DNA of 64,000 nt from Heterodera schachtii (lineage: Eukaryota > Nematoda > Chromadorea > Rhabditida > Heteroderidae): the NCBI GenBank assembly GCA_023374025.1, contig SIJG01000050.1, forward strand, positions 511,719 through 575,718, in the 5' to 3' direction. The notes under the pieces are model-generated. The model was not told where the DNA came from. It ran no database searches and was given only the letters and a program-made list of their open reading frames with translations. Positions 1 to 10,096 of this stretch are shown here, piece after piece. The first letter of the stretch is position 1. Each line of letters opens with the position of its first letter. The translations under genes and the position numbers were made by a program.

Positions 1-351
1 GAATTTTTGAGAAATTTTTCATTTATCAGAGGAGCATTTTTGAAAATTTTCGGGTCGATTCTTAGGGGTGTATTTTTGAAAAAAAAATTTTGAGTCGATT
101 CTTAGGGGTGTATTTTTTGTTTTTATTGCATTTTTGTTAATAAATTTTGGGCAAAACGCCAAAATAGTTGAAAATAGTTTTTTTCAAAATTTTTATAGTT
201 TTTTAGTTGCTAAAAATAAAAAACTATAAAATAGTTTCTAATAACTCGAAAAGTAGCTTAACAACAGCCGAAAAAAACACGTTTTTCGTGCATTTCAGGC
301 CATGGGGAGCTCAGGAAAAAAATAGTGAAAAAACTATAAATATTAGCCCTA
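1..351. mobile_element. Right part of a hAT-like MITE (left end outside window)
   Basis: The stretch ends in TATTAGCCCTA at 341-351, i.e. a terminus beginning TAGGGCTAATA when read inward, close to the TAGGG terminus of the complete element at 46470-47121. The interior is built from the word ACTATAAAATAGTT in both orientations and carries the line TTCTTAGGGGTGTATTTTT twice (around 61 and 101), which also occurs inside the element at 62975-63644 and near 52480-52560. A segment TTTTTCGTGCATTTCAGGCC near 285 resembles the same position of the 46470 element. The left end and target duplication cannot be seen. Confidence 0.6.
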
Positions 352-383
352 GTCATCATTGATTGGGTACTATGTACAACTCG

Positions 384-420
384 GAGCGCTACGCTAATAT
401 TTTAGTATAAAAATGCCTTT
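384..420 (+). promoter_or_regulatory. Conserved TATA-type core promoter block
   Basis: The block GCTAATATTTTAGTATAAAA is followed by ATGCC and a T-rich run, with the TATA box at 406-413. Nearly the same block recurs at 9990-10014 and 18877-18898 and, with small changes, at 60168-60188, each upstream of a subfamily A gene. Looser versions (TATAAAAATGCC plus a T-rich run) lie at 30838, 56301 and, on the minus strand, 32624. Conservation of upstream flank, TATA box and downstream T tract together suggests one ancestral family promoter. Here it lies about 750 bases before A1, separated from it by MITE sequence. Confidence 0.55.
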
Positions 421-540
421 TTTTTCTCCTCCACCTCATTCTATTCGAAATGAGTCAAAAAGTGCTGCGACAGTCTGAGCCATTCGAAAGCCTTATTCGC
501 CCCTTTTAATGCATCCCGCCAGCCCCTAAAAATTTCTTTT

Positions 541-756
541 TCAAAATGTTAGGTATTTTTTCTTTTTTGGAAATTAATTTAAAATTTAATTGAAATTTTT
601 TCAAAATTTCCAAAATCTCGCAATCACGCCGGGATCCCGCAAATTTTAAATGCGGGGATTTGCGGGATTAATCCCGCGGGATCCCGTCCCGCACGCAAAA
701 AATTTTGGGTTCCAATCCCGCAGCGGGATCCGCAAATTTGAAATTTCCGGTCTCTA
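541..756. mobile_element. Truncated MITE with GCGGGATCCCGC words
   Basis: Repeated self-complementary words (CGGGATCCCGC, GCGGGATTAATCCCGC) fill 625-735. The right boundary reads CCGGTCTCTA at 747-756, which inward is TAGAGACCGG, matching the TAGAGAYCG termini of the elements at 11456 and 62975. No matching left end was found, so it is likely truncated or decayed. Confidence 0.45.
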
Positions 757-1159
757 CCTAAAATCTTATTTTTTGGTCTTGATGTTCTTTTTTTGAAAAA
801 TTTTCAATCACACACTCATGTACTAGAGCCATATCTGTTTTTCCACCTACTAGGATCTCAATTCCCTCAGTTAGAGGATACAATTTTAAAGTTTTATGTT
901 TCTTAAATATGATTGAAATAAAATTTTCGGTTTTTTCGTTTCGTTTCGTACGAAAATGGTTATTTTTTCCTTTCGTGTTTCGTTTTCGTCCGTCAAATAA
1001 ACGTTGTAAAAAGTTTTCGTTCATTTTCAGTGATTATAAAAATTTAAAATGTTTTGTTTGTTCTTTAGAAAAGGATTTTTCAAAGACAATTACCTAATTA
1101 GGTATTTATTCTGGCATCAATAAATTGGAAAACAGCAAATTGTGCTAATTTCAGCAAAA
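757..1159. other. Leader region of A1 with putative trans-splice acceptor
   Basis: No gene is seen here. 930-1010 is rich in TTTCG words and may be another decayed MITE. At 1141-1160 the motif TGTGCTAATTTCAGCAAAAA immediately precedes the A1 start codon; the same motif precedes A5 and, with TTGCAG, A7. A TTTCAG acceptor six bases before ATG is what a nematode spliced-leader acceptor would look like (inference). Confidence 0.45.
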
Positions 1160-2454
1160 ATGAACCGACGGTAGGGAAATTTTTAAAACTTACAAATTTT
1201 TTCGTTTACCCAAATTTTTTTCCATGTTTCAGATGGATTTGCAGCGACGTTTGGATGGACATTCTCCCATCTTTTGAACGTGTAGAACTTGGCCTCAAAA
1301 TGGCACTGATTTCCGATCGTTTCGACATTTTAGTGGACGCACATTTTGACGGAAAAAACGAATTGACAATTTGGAAGACAATCAAAATTAGCAAGGACAA
1401 AGGACAAAAAGCGAAACTGTCTGTACGGATTGATGGCAAATGGGCGGAATTTCCGTTGCCGGACCATTCGCTGCCCAACAAAATCCGCTTTCACTTCCTT
1501 TGGATTGAGTAATTTTAACTGCTTTTTTGTGTATTTTAAGGCATTTTATTTCTTCAGGTACATTGACCATTCCGTCATTGAATTTCTCCGTTCCAACAAG
1601 CAAATTTGGGACAGAATGGGCACCAAATTGGGGTTGAATGTGCGTTCTGACGAAACCGAGGATTACCAGCGAATTTGGGATATTTTTGTCCGTCAGATTT
1701 GGCCCCTTTTTGTGCCAAACATTCGTCATTTGCGCATTGAATATGCCGATGATTTGGACAATTTGCGTCGCCGCACTTCGCCCACAATTCTCACCGATCT
1801 TGATCATCTGAATTCAATCGATTCTGATGGTCTTTTACCCGATTGGATTGCTGATGATGGACCGAATGCAACTGCTCGCCAAGCGTTGTCCAAATGGTTA
1901 CACACGCCGAGCAAAAATGGTCAACCAAAGCGATTGCATTGCTATGATTATTTTGATGGATCAAATCTTGATTGGGTCAACAATTTGAAGGAGGTGGTCG
2001 GCCATATTTTTGTTGATTGAATGCCTTTGATTTGCGTTTTCTTTTTGTTTAGGCATTTCCCCGTGCCATTTCTTCCGTCAGTTACATTATTCGAATTGAT
2101 AATGTGAGAACAATGCCAACTGAGCCATTTGAATTGGAGAACGAACGGACCAAAGAAAAGCTTACGTTGGAGAAAGTGTCACGTTATGATGTTGTTAATT
2201 TGCTGTTGAAGCGATGTCAAATTGGGGAGACGGTTCAATGGAAAAACGACAAAAATTTAGACGACAAATTGAACAATGTCACATTTAATTTGTGGCGTGG
2301 CAATGATACTACCATTGGGTGAGAGCAGCAACTAGCGGTATTTGATTTTGAAAAATAAAAAATTAATTTTAGGCCATTGTCTCCACCACCAACGGAAGAA
2401 GAAGCGGATCAAAGCAGCCAAAATGTCGTGTCTGACTGCGCGGAAGTGAATTAA
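1160..2454 (+). CDS. F-box-like protein, subfamily A (A1), 5 exons
   Basis: Exons: 1160-1170, 1233-1508, 1558-1993, 2053-2318 and 2373-2454. All junctions have GT..AG and the frame closes to 357 codons (356 aa). The first exon codes only MNR plus two bases. Exon 2 holds the F-box-like core (WICSDVWMDILPSF, then LGLKMALISDRFDILVD), followed by a strand-rich stretch ending [13 protein letters not shown]. Exon 3 begins YIDHSVIEFLRSNKQIWD and contains DDGPNAT and KWLHTPSKNGQPKRL. Exon 4 holds FELENERTKEKLTLEKV and RCQIGETVQW. The tail is acidic (PLSPPPTEEEADQ). F-box proteins usually recruit substrates to SCF ubiquitin ligases through Skp1; the substrate is unknown. The start follows from the conserved leader and micro-exon shared with A5 and A7. 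Confidence 0.75.
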
Positions 2455-3074
2455 TTTATTTGAGAAATGGTCGATCTCACCAATTGGAAACGGATTTGAT
2501 GCTTATTCTCTCTCAGAAATGCTTTATTTATTTGTCTGTTTGTTTTAGAATTTCTGTTCAATATATTTGAGAAATAGCCGATCATTTTTGAGATGGTCAA
2601 TTGGAATTTGGATAAATGTTTATCGGAGGCCTCAAAACCAATTTTATTGGGTTTTCTTAGCCGGGAATTCGATAATTGGTCTGAATCGACATCCCAGCCA
2701 GATTCATAATCATTATATGACGTTGTATGCATTAAAATTATATTTTACGCCGAATTTTAAAAAAAAAATTGTTTTTTAGGCGAGGGAGTCCTGCGGTACG
2801 GGTAGGGCCGACGGGAAATTGTTTAGGATTTTTCATCAGTTTTCTAAAAAAAAATATGTTCAAAATTCAATAATTTTCCTCTTTTGCCCCTTCGATGGCG
2901 ACCCCCTCACCCCGAAATTGTCATTCTTAATAGTGTAAAAATTTCTCGGTTTCCGAAACTAAAAACAGAGACCGGGAAGCGAAAACCCCGAGAAATTTTT
3001 CGAGTCGGGAACCGAGACTCTTGCACATCCCTACCTCTTTCCTTCTCTATTTTCAATTGCCCTTTCCTCTCTCC

Positions 3075-3105
<31 letters not shown>

Positions 3106-3404
3106 GGATTCGATAATTGGCCGGAATAGAGATGCCAGCCAGAATCATGATCAGTAGGGTTAGCGTTGTATGCATTAAAATTAATTTTTACGCTGCATTT
3201 TTCGAAAAATGCAAAGACATTTACCCAAATTTAATAAAGATGCCTGCGGCGCGCTGACTAACGAAGTTCGTTAAAAATTTATCAATAATTTTTGCAAATT
3301 GGGTGAAGTCCAGATTCTCCAGTATTACCAGGGTAGCCAGCAGATTAAAAATTTAAAAAAAAAACAGGGGCTCACAGAGATGTTCTGATTAATTGTTTTT
3401 ATCG
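2455..3404. other. Spacer with 3' UTR, CT microsatellite and MITE end
   Basis: The A1 3' region resembles that of A2 (TTATCGGAGGCC). 2930-3033 carries words such as CGGTTTCCGAAAC and GGAACCGAGAC and ends GCACATCCCTA at 3033, a hAT-like right terminus (TAGGGATGTGC inward) without a visible left end. 3076-3102 is a CT microsatellite. Confidence 0.4.
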
Positions 3405-3837
3405 TTATTATTCGAATCCACCAAATCTTAAATGGGTTAACAATTTCAAAGAGGTGGCCGGCCATATTTCATTAAACAACTGACTGACTAATTGATTAAT
3501 TACCTTTAAAATTGGTGAACGAACGGACCAACGAAAAGCTGACACTGGAGGAAATGTCACGTTATGGTGGTGGTGATTGGCTGTTGAAGAAATGTCCAAT
3601 TAGTGAAAAAGCGGCGACGGATCAATGGGAAAACGACGACAATTTGAACTATGTCCAATTTAATTTGTGTGCTGGCAAAAGTTCGGATGCGTAAGCGTAA
3701 AATATAAATTCAATTCACCCAATTCAAATTGTATTTAATTTTAGGCCATGGCGCAACAAGTGGGCGAAGAAAAAGAAAAAGCGGGTCAAAGCATCGAAAT
3801 ATCGTCGGACTATGCGGAAATGAATTATTATATTTGA
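3405..3837 (+). pseudogene. Relic of subfamily A gene (exon 3 end to tail)
   Basis: The end of exon 3 (NLKWVNNFKE) lies at 3405-3453, followed by a degraded intron without the exon 4 start, then an exon 4 remnant at 3508-3692 (LVNERTNEKLTLEEMSRYGG, KKCPISEKAA) and a tail-like exon from 3745 preceded by TTTTAG. The whole 5' half and the exon 4 acceptor are missing, so no full protein can be made. Confidence 0.7.
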
Positions 3838-3984
3838 AAATGTCCGACACACATTTGGAATTATTGCTTTTGTTGATTTTTTTTTCTTTAATACATTTAT
3901 TTGCTTGCTTTGTTATTGTTGTGCAATTTCTTTAGTATCAATTGAAATTGAAACGATTGTCTAGAGAATTTGATAATATTTAGA

Positions 3985-4101
3985 TGCCCAATTAGTGAAA
4001 AGGCGGCGACGATTTAATGGAAAAACGACGAAAATTGGGACGACACATTGAACAATGTCCAATTTAATTTGTGGGATGGCATCAATAAATGCATTGGGTG
4101 A
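3985..4101 (+). pseudogene. Relic of subfamily A exon 4
   Basis: It matches only the second half of exon 4 (PISEKAA ... [13 protein letters not shown]) up to the ATTGG/GTGAG donor. An in-frame stop replaces the usual IQW position (GATTTAATGG). No flanking exons are present. Confidence 0.65.
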
Positions 4102-4904
4102 GACTCCGAAACGGCATTCATTTTGATTTTGTCGAAAAATTTAAAAAAATTTATTGTATCATTTGAAAAGCTTAAACATAGGGTTTTTTCTCATGTTTTC
4201 GGTTTTTTCTAGCTCAATTTTTTCAGTTCAATTTCAGTGACTACCTATGTATAAAAATTTAAAAAGGATTCTTTTAATTTTTCGCTTTATGGCATTTTTA
4301 TGCTGTTTTTTTTTTTGAAAATTCAAAAATATTTACGAATTTTTCAAAAAATACACTTGGTAAAATCTTTTTTTTTTGAAAATCCTTGTCCTGTATAGAA
4401 TGCGTATCTTAACAACAAAAATAACTCGCAGTGTTTTTAAAAGGATTTTGGCCCCAACGGAAAAATTTTCCCGCCTTCGGACCCCATTCATTCCTTTAAA
4501 TTTGCAAATTTTGTGCCAAAACTTGTTTTTTATTTAAAATGTTTTACAAAATTTATTCGGCAGAGTCTTTCGGCACCGGCAGACCTTTTCCATTAAATTT
4601 TTTGTTTGAAATAATATGGAAAACCGATGGTTTGAAAAAAATGTTTGCCCAAATCAAAGTCAACTAAGTTTTTCTGCTTAGAATTTTTAAATTGTTGATT
4701 TGATTAGAAAATGAATAAAGCAATCAAATCAAAAAATCTTTGCACTTTATGAGTCCAATCACTGGTTTTTATACAATAACTTTGTTCATGTTTGGACAAA
4801 CCCTATCTTCTTTTTGGTAGCATTCGAAAGCATAAAGTCTAACGAAGCTAAAATAACACCTAATTGATTGATTGCTTTTGATTTGCCACTTCTTTTTTGT
4901 TAAG
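4102..4904. other. AT-rich spacer with dispersed repeat also at 44.1-44.3 kb
   Basis: No gene is seen. Positions about 4540-4760 match 44080-44285 in inverted orientation, including CGGCAGAGTCTTTCGGCACC at 4559-4578. That motif is a diverged relative of the CCGGCGGTGCC hairpin family described in the findings. 4186-4260 contains TTTTTTC/GGTTTTTTC words. Confidence 0.4.
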
Positions 4905-5279
4905 GCATTTGCCCGTGCCACCGCCTCTGTCAGCTACAAAATTAAATTTGCAGTGTGTAAAACATCAATTGGGCCATTTGAATGGGTGAACGAACGAACC
5001 AAGGAAAAGCTGACATTGGAGAAAGTGACACGTTTTGGTATTTATTGGCTGTTGAAGCGATGCCCAATTACGGCGACGATTCAATGGGAAAACGACGAAT
5101 TTTGTGACGATAAATTGAACAATGTCCAATTTAATTTGTGGCCTGGCAATTCCATTGGGTGAGAGCAGCAAAACGGGATTTGATTTTGTCAAAACAAAAT
5201 TTATACAATTCAAATGGCACTAAATTTTAGGCCATTGTCGCCACCAACGGAAGAAGAGAAAGAAAAAGCCGACGAATGA
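4905..5279 (+). pseudogene. Relic of subfamily A, exons 4 and 5
   Basis: Exon 4 (4905-5158, AFARATASVSYKIKFAV ... RCPITATIQWENDEF) and tail exon (5231-5279, PLSPPTEEEKEKADE and stop) remain open with correct splice sites (GTTAAG acceptor, GTGAG donor, TTTTAG acceptor). Exons 1-3 are absent in the preceding 800 bases, so this is an orphan 3' half. Confidence 0.7.
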
Positions 5280-5437
5280 AAGAAACGAAAATTAATTATA
5301 TTTGAGAAAAGGTCGGCCCTCGCTAATTGGAATTTGATTTGATTCTCTCATTTGTTTGATTTGTTGATTCTTTCGTTCGAATACAATATACTTTTAATAT
5401 CAATTGAAAAGTTTAAGCTTATAGAATTGTTTTTAAT

Positions 5438-5710
5438 GGTCAACCAAAGCGATTGCAATGTTATGATGATTTTGATGGATCAAATATCGAATGGGTCAAC
5501 GACTTCAAAGAGGTCGTCTTGCCATGTTTTCGTTAAATTGTTTTTGTTTTACCATTTTTTGTTTAGACATTTCGCCGTGCCACCACTTCTGTCAGTTACC
5601 ATATTCAACTTTGTTTTGATACGATACCAGTGTCAAATGAACCATTTGAATTGGTGAATGAACGGACCAATGAGAAGCTGATAATGTGGAAAAACTCCGG
5701 GATCTCAGAA
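5438..5710 (+). pseudogene. Relic of subfamily A, exon 3 end and exon 4 start
   Basis: The end of exon 3 (GQPKRLQCYDDFDGSNIEWVN-like, 5438-5510) and the first part of exon 4 (5566-5695, up to NEKLIMWKNSG) survive. Exon 4 then jumps directly into family 3' UTR sequence (ATCTCAGAAATCTCTCTCTTTC), showing an internal deletion of the C-terminal domain and tail. Confidence 0.65.
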
Positions 5711-6300
5711 ATCTCTCTCTTTCATTTGTTGGTTCTTTCGTTCGAATTTTACTATTGTTACCCCATTTCCGTCCGAAATTTACATATAAAACTTTTTTTT
5801 GTGTGTCGCGCTTTTTATATATAAAAAAAACTTGGGAACCGGGGTCAGCACCGGATTTTGGTTAATAAATTTTACTCTTAGAAGTCATAAAATGCACTGA
5901 GAATAGAGAAACGAATAAAATTTCTAAGGAATAAAAAGTCATAAAGAAAAAAATATATTTGAAAATTTGAGAGTTTTTGGTGATAGTTTTACATAAAATA
6001 GGCATTTGATAAAAATTTATGTATTTTAGGGGCGAATATCCAAAATAGGGATTTCTAGGGTCGGATATGGGCGTTAAAACGAAGAATTCCCGAACAAAAA
6101 ATGTGTTTCTCGTGCATTTCTCATCGAATTAAAGATGTAGAAAAAAATAAATAAAAACCTAAGAATCCTCGCCCTAGTACCTAATAAAAAACTTTGATAA
6201 AATTCATTTTAATTGCGCCGCCCATTAAAAAAAATGAAAAAACTTTCCTCCGCCGACCATTGCTTAATTTCTTCTGCAACAATTGGTGAAATCAACAATT
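5711..6300. other. Spacer with decayed MITE, shared with the large palindrome
   Basis: 5830-6240 is a near copy of 41510-41810 and, inverted, 47700-47990. It contains AGGGGCGAATATCCAAAATAGGG and a possible terminus AATCCTCGCCCTA near 6176 (TAGGGCGAGGATT inward). TTTCTCGTGCATTTCTCATC resembles the inner segment of the elements at 1-351 and 46470. No coding sequence is seen. Confidence 0.4.
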
Positions 6301-6301
6301 A

Positions 6302-6589
6302 AGACGCCGAACTGTTCGCGTGGCCAAGAAAGTGAAACGAAATTTGATGAAAATGTCAGCCAAATTTGGCATTTTTCATGCATTAACAATTGAATTTATC
6401 CACTTTTCAGGTACGGGCAGGGATGTTTGGGTGGACATTTGCCCATTTTTTGGTCGTGCTAAAATCGGCATCAAAATGGCACTGATTTCTCCGCGATTCG
6501 CTTTAATGACCTTCGAATTGAGTAATTTAGAACTCATTATTGGCCTTAAAAGCACCCCTTTTCAGGTACAGGGGTTGCTCTTTTCTTAA
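6302..6589 (+). pseudogene. Relic of a third F-box-like subfamily (C1)
   Basis: A basic stretch (RVAKKVKRNLMKMSAKFG) is followed by VWVDICPFFGRAKIGIKMAL and ISPRFALMTFEL, aligning with the F-box-like core of subfamilies A and B. The frame runs on into unrelated sequence and stops at 6589, with no downstream exons. Copies with the same shape are at 41905-42177 (+) and 47328-47600 (-), inside the palindrome arms. It may be an unrecognised short gene, but the loss of all other exons favours a relic. Confidence 0.5.
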
Positions 6590-6862
6590 TGCATTTCGTC
6601 CATTTCACTGTTTTATGCCATAAAAATTGTTTTCGAGTTTTTGGGGTCACTCTAATCATGAAAACTGACACCAATTTCGACCAATTCCGATTTTAAAATT
6701 CAAAAAAAGTTTCAGAATTTAAACGACCGTTTAATAAATCGCGCAAAAATTGGCAAAAAAATGAGTATAAAAGTGGTTGCTTTTCCTGCGCCACTTTCAT
6801 TATTATTATTCATTCGCCGTTTATTTGTGTTCGTCTCTATCTCCGACCTTTTCTCCCTGACA

Positions 6863-8534
6863 ATGTCTTTAAAAGTGATTCTGTACGTTTTGCGCATTTC
6901 TTCTCGACATTTACCCTTTTCCTTCTCATTTTTTAGTCTGATCGCTGTGCCAATGTTTGTCATTTGTTGTGCCATCCTTTTGAAATATTGGGACTGTTTC
7001 AAAAAATCACCAAAACAACAACGAGACCATCACAAAATTGAAAGAGTGCCGGAAACTGTCTTAACAATTGAAAGAATGCCGGAAATTGTCCTAACAATTT
7101 GCCTCGACGAAATGTCAGACAATCGGAAAGAAGCCGTGAAAAAGATGTCAAAACCAATGTAAATTAAAATGTCAATTTTAAATTTCATTTTCAATTTAAA
7201 TTTTATTTTTGTTTTCCCTTTTTTCAGCTTTATCTGCGGCGATTGTTGGCTTTTGGTGTTCGATTTTCTTGCGCCTTCTCAACTTGGCCTTGGAATTGCA
7301 CTGATTAGCCGCCGCTTTGACTTTTACGTCAACGAACACTTCAAAACACGCAAATGGAAATTGAACAAACAATTCATAATTCAATGGGACATTCAAGAAA
7401 ATGGGACGAAGAAAATGCAAATTGTCAATTCCGATGGAAATCCTTTGCCAATCCCGCAAAATCCGTTGCCGAACAAAGTCATCGGATTCCGATGCATTAC
7501 GATCAAGTAAAAATTTGATTAAATTGGAATTTTATGTCATTTATGTTTTTCAGGTACATCGATCAAAATGTCGTCGAATTTCTCCGCCGTTTTCGTCGTA
7601 TTTTGGCAATTTGTGCAATCGATTTGTTCATTCGCACTGAAGATGTTCGCCTTTTGGACTTTGTTTTGCTCAACATTTGGCCAATGTTTCGCCATTCAAT
7701 GCATCTGATGTTTTTGAACACTGTCACTTTTCGCCGTTTGCGTCAATTGGCCCCGTCACTGCTCAGCGATTGTCCATCAATTCGCGGTGTCTTTTTCTAT
7801 GACGGCATTTTCCCCGCTTTTCCGCCCGTTGACAGTGCCAACGCGTCGGATGGCCAATCGGTGGCCAAATGGTTGTTCACGCCTCGTCCGGATGGTCTGC
7901 CGAAGTTTCTCAGATACTTTGTGAATTCACCGTTGGATCAATGGTCGTCAACGATGGAACAGATAAAAGCGGTGTTTATTTCCTTTTTAATTGTTTTTTC
8001 TAAATTGTTTTTTGTCCCCTTTTTAGGCATTTTCTAATGCTTCTTCTCCGGTTGCTTTTCTCATTTATTTTCACTTTGGGCCGTCTTCTCCGATTGGCTC
8101 CGTTGTGCTATTTGATCGGATCAACGAAGTGACTGAGGAGAAATTGACACTTGAACAAGATGATGCAAATCATTTTCTGCTCCGCCGTTCTCCAATTGGA
8201 TGGGATGAGCGAAAATGGGGAAATGTGAGGAAGGAAATGATTGATCGGACGAACCCAATTGATATTTGGATCGAAGATGGCGGATTCGACAACGGGTGAA
8301 TAAATATAAAAATGCTTTTTATTTTTTTGTTTTATGAGTCCGATCGAAAATTCTTAGACTTTTTGCTTTCAAATGGTACAAAAAACCATTGATGTTTAAT
8401 TGGTTGGGACTCATAAAATGTCAAATTGAACTCATAAAAGTAGTAGAATGGGCTTAAACTTAGAATCGTTTTTCAGTCTTCTTCTCGACGCCGCTTCTCC
8501 CGGGCCGAGTGATCAGCAGGATTTTATTGTCTAA
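6863..8534 (+). CDS. F-box-like protein with N-terminal membrane anchor, subfamily B (B1)
   Basis: Exons: 6863-6882, 6937-7158, 7228-7506, 7554-7971, 8027-8295 and 8477-8534. The frame closes to 422 codons (421 aa). Exon 1 is MSLKVI plus two bases. Exon 2 adds a hydrophobic run (LIAVPMFVICCAILLKYW) followed by basic residues (FKKSPKQQRDHHK) and a linker with a repeated RVPETVLTIE/RMPEIVLTI motif. Exon 3 is the F-box-like core (FICGDCWLLVFDFLAPSQLG ... ISRRFD). Exon 4 begins YIDQNVVEFLRRF and has KWLFTPRPDGLPK. Exon 5 has INEVTEEKLTLEQ and RRSPIGW. The tail is LLLDAASPGPSDQQDFIV. The anchor with positive charges after it suggests a C-terminal domain on the cytosolic side (inference). Exons 1-2 and upstream are nearly identical to B2 and B3. 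Confidence 0.75.
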
Positions 8535-9166
8535 TTGTTTGTATTTGAATCCATTTCCATTCTATTTAATGTGTATGTAATTAATTAATTCATTCATTGT
8601 GAATAATTGTTGATAAAATGGCTAATGATAAAACGGGAAAAACAAAACTTGGGGATATTCGAGACGTGGCACAACAATTTTCTGCTGGACTTAGGTTGTA
8701 AACTTTTTAGTCAAAGGCAATTAGGCATTATTCATGGTACTTTTCGAATTCGCCAAGAATATTTAAAGGATCGTGTCTCCTCACCCCACCCTATTCAATC
8801 CTTTGAATTTCCGTGTTAAACCTGGAGACCCTAAAACAAACTGAAAATTGGGGAAATTTTTGAAAAAAATTCCTAGAGGTTAGTAAAAATTTGCTACAAA
8901 ATTTATAAAAAAAAAAACCAAAATTTAAAATATGAATGAGAAAAGAAGGAAAAATTTGGAACTACTTGCAAAGAAGACTCTTTTGAAAATTTTTTTCACT
9001 TTTTTTTTTGCCTTTTGGTGATGTTTCTGTTGAATTTTAGATTTTTTCATGAAAAATAACAAGTGAGCCTCTAATTTGCATTTTTCTCATCATTTTCGAT
9101 CCTTTTACTCTAAGTGTCTAAAATTTCATAAAGCTTATCAAACCAGGGAAATTAGTCTTTTTTAGG
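8535..9166. other. B1 3' region and AT-rich spacer
   Basis: The first 100 bases resemble B2 and B7 3' regions (ATTTTATGTGTATGTAATTAA, then TGATAAAATGGCTAATGATAA). The remainder is low-complexity AT-rich DNA in which no gene, terminus or hairpin is recognised. Confidence 0.4.
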
Positions 9167-9405
9167 TAGTGAAAAGGCGGCGACGGATCAATGGGAAAAC
9201 GACGAAAATTGGGACAACAATTTGAACAATATCAAATTTATTTTGTGGAGTGGCGGCATTAATTTCATTGGGTAAGTGTAACAGATAATTCATTTATCCA
9301 ATTCAAATTGTGTTTAATTTTAGGCCATTGTCGCCACCAGCGGACGAGGAAAAAGAAGCGGACCAAAGCATCGAAATGTCGTCGGACTGCGCGGAAATGA
9401 ATTAA
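9167..9405 (+). pseudogene. Relic of subfamily A, end of exon 4 and tail exon
   Basis: [19 protein letters not shown] aligns to the second half of exon 4 (9167-9271, donor GTAAGT). The tail exon at 9324-9405 follows a TTTTAG acceptor (PLSPPADEEKEADQSIEM ... stop). Everything 5' is missing; the junction at about 9166 follows TTTTTTAGG in non-family sequence. Confidence 0.7.
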
Positions 9406-9985
9406 TATGTTGAGAAATGGCCGATCTCACCAATTGGAATTTGATTTGATGCTCTCATTTGCTCTCCGAAATGTGCTTATTGTTGATTCTTTCGTTCGAA
9501 TATACAAATATATATGTATTTATTTATTTGCTTGCTTTTTTTGATTATGGCCAATGAAACTGAACATAGTCAATTGATTTGACGCCTAAAGTGAAAAAAG
9601 TGCCCTTTGTTTTAAGCGATGCTAAAACCACCAAAAAATTGCTGCCAAAAAAATTAAATTTTTAAAATTTATACGAATTAATCTCAAAAACTCTGTTAAA
9701 ATTACCCATAATAGATAAAAGACCATTTTACAGTACATTCCAAACAATATTAAATCGCAGAGAAAAATGCATTAACAAAACAAATTCACATACATTCAGT
9801 TATCACGAATTTGAGTTTTATCTTGCAAAACAAAGAAAACTTTTCAAGGAAAAAAGGGTACATTTTTTGAATTTTCTTACCATATATCATTCAAATTTCC
9901 AAAAAAAAAATTTCCTTTTTTGAAATGTGACCCAAAAATGGCAAAAATTTGTGACTTTTTGACGCAAAAATATGCTACAACTCGG
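9406..9985. other. AT-rich spacer
   Basis: The first 130 bases are family 3' UTR (ATCTCACCAATTGGAATTTG). The rest is AT-rich, with no recognisable gene or terminus. Confidence 0.35.
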
Positions 9986-9989
9986 GGCG

Positions 9990-10014
9990 CTACGCTAATA
10001 TTTTAGTATAAAAA
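9990..10014 (+). promoter_or_regulatory. Core promoter block of A2
   Basis: The block GCTAATATTTTAGTATAAAA is followed by ATGCC and a T run, with the TATA box at 10007-10014, some 85 bases before the first possible start codon of A2 at 10097. It is the same block as at 384-420 and 18877-18898. Confidence 0.6.
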
Positions 10015-10096
10015 TGCCTTTTTTCTTCCCCTACTCTTCATTCCATTCTCTCATTATTCTTCCTGTATATATTTCCCGGTCATTTTGCTGCTGTAA

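Noticed and set aside
405..430. ATGCC just after the TATA box as a start codon
   Set aside because: It lies within the expected transcription-start distance of the TATA box, and the frame after it closes within a T-rich run in all copies.
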